A DNA stretch of 6,292 bases, taken from assembly GCA_038253885.1 (NCBI GenBank), contig JBBSGP010000101.1, positions 1 through 6,292 on the forward strand. Reading direction: 5' to 3'. This stretch comes from JALZAQ01 sp038253885. Its GTDB lineage: Bacteria > Gemmatimonadota > Gemmatimonadetes > Gemmatimonadales > Gemmatimonadaceae. Positions 6,216-6,292 of this stretch are shown one piece after another. The notes under the pieces are model-generated. The model saw only the letters and a program-made list of their open reading frames with translations, was not told the origin of the DNA and ran no database searches. Numbering within the stretch: the stretch's first letter is position 1; each line of letters opens with the position of its first letter. Both the position numbers and the translations under genes were made by a program.

Positions 6216-6292
6216 GTGCCCGGCCGATGCTGCTCCTGGTAGGCCATGGCCTGGAGACGGGCCACGCGCAGGGCCATCGGCGGATGCGTGCC
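6200..6292 (-). CDS. C-terminal end of a probable M48-family metallopeptidase (partial)
   Basis: The minus strand is open from the right edge to a TGA at 6202-6200, giving the last 30 residues of a protein that starts outside the window. They read GTHPPMALRVARLQAMAYQE followed by QHRPGTVAAS. The THPP.xxRVARLQAM pattern is the typical C-terminal helix of M48 (HtpX/Oma1/BepA-like) zinc proteases, where a conserved T-H-P precedes a basic R-I-x-R-L segment. The catalytic HExxH would lie upstream, outside the window, so membrane topology and subfamily cannot be judged. The gene converges on the M13 peptidase gene with a 36-bp gap. A chance ORF of this length is possible, but the motif match makes the M48 call likely. 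Confidence 0.7.
   Translation of the reverse strand, partial: GTHPPMALRVARLQAMAYQEQHRPGTVAAS

Overview
This is a high-GC bacterial window. Its gene content is three-gene proton-translocating transhydrogenase, CstB-like sulfur enzyme, secreted neprilysin-family peptidase and M48 protease. That would fit a Gemmatimonadota or Acidobacteriota-like soil or sediment bacterium, but the assignment is an inference from gene types and composition, not from a marker gene. No rRNA, tRNA, mobile element, CRISPR array or phage gene is visible.

Layout, left to right. Positions 2-1090 (+) hold the 3' part of a metallo-beta-lactamase-fold / double-rhodanese fusion of the persulfide dioxygenase-sulfurtransferase (CstB) type; its N-terminus is off the left edge. 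Positions 3855-1077 (-) hold a compact operon, pntAA-pntAB-pntB, encoding NAD(P) transhydrogenase with the alpha subunit split in two, as in Rhodospirillum rubrum. Both junctions are ATGA overlaps. pntB runs tail-to-tail into the fusion gene, so the two coding regions overlap by 14 bp, and a perfect hairpin with a T-tract serving the + gene lies inside the last codons of pntB.

Positions 3856-4120 are a 265-bp divergent intergenic region. It contains a possible short leader ORF whose stop codon overlaps the GTG start of pntAA. Positions 4121-6163 (+) encode an exported M13 (neprilysin/PepO-like) zinc endopeptidase with a complete catalytic set and a cysteine pattern that matches the animal enzymes. 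Positions 6292-6200 (-) are the last 30 codons of a gene read from beyond the right edge, probably an M48 peptidase, convergent with the M13 gene.

The transhydrogenase uses the proton gradient to make NADPH from NADH. The sulfur enzyme detoxifies persulfides, and the M13 and M48 proteins point to envelope peptide turnover or quality control. The four units are on alternating strands and are unlikely to be one functional system. I see no strong evidence of an undescribed system. The most notable points are the terminator nested in an opposing coding region, the possible coupled leader ORF of pntAA, a CGSC motif in the degenerate rhodanese domain, and a CXXCH motif in the M13 peptidase.
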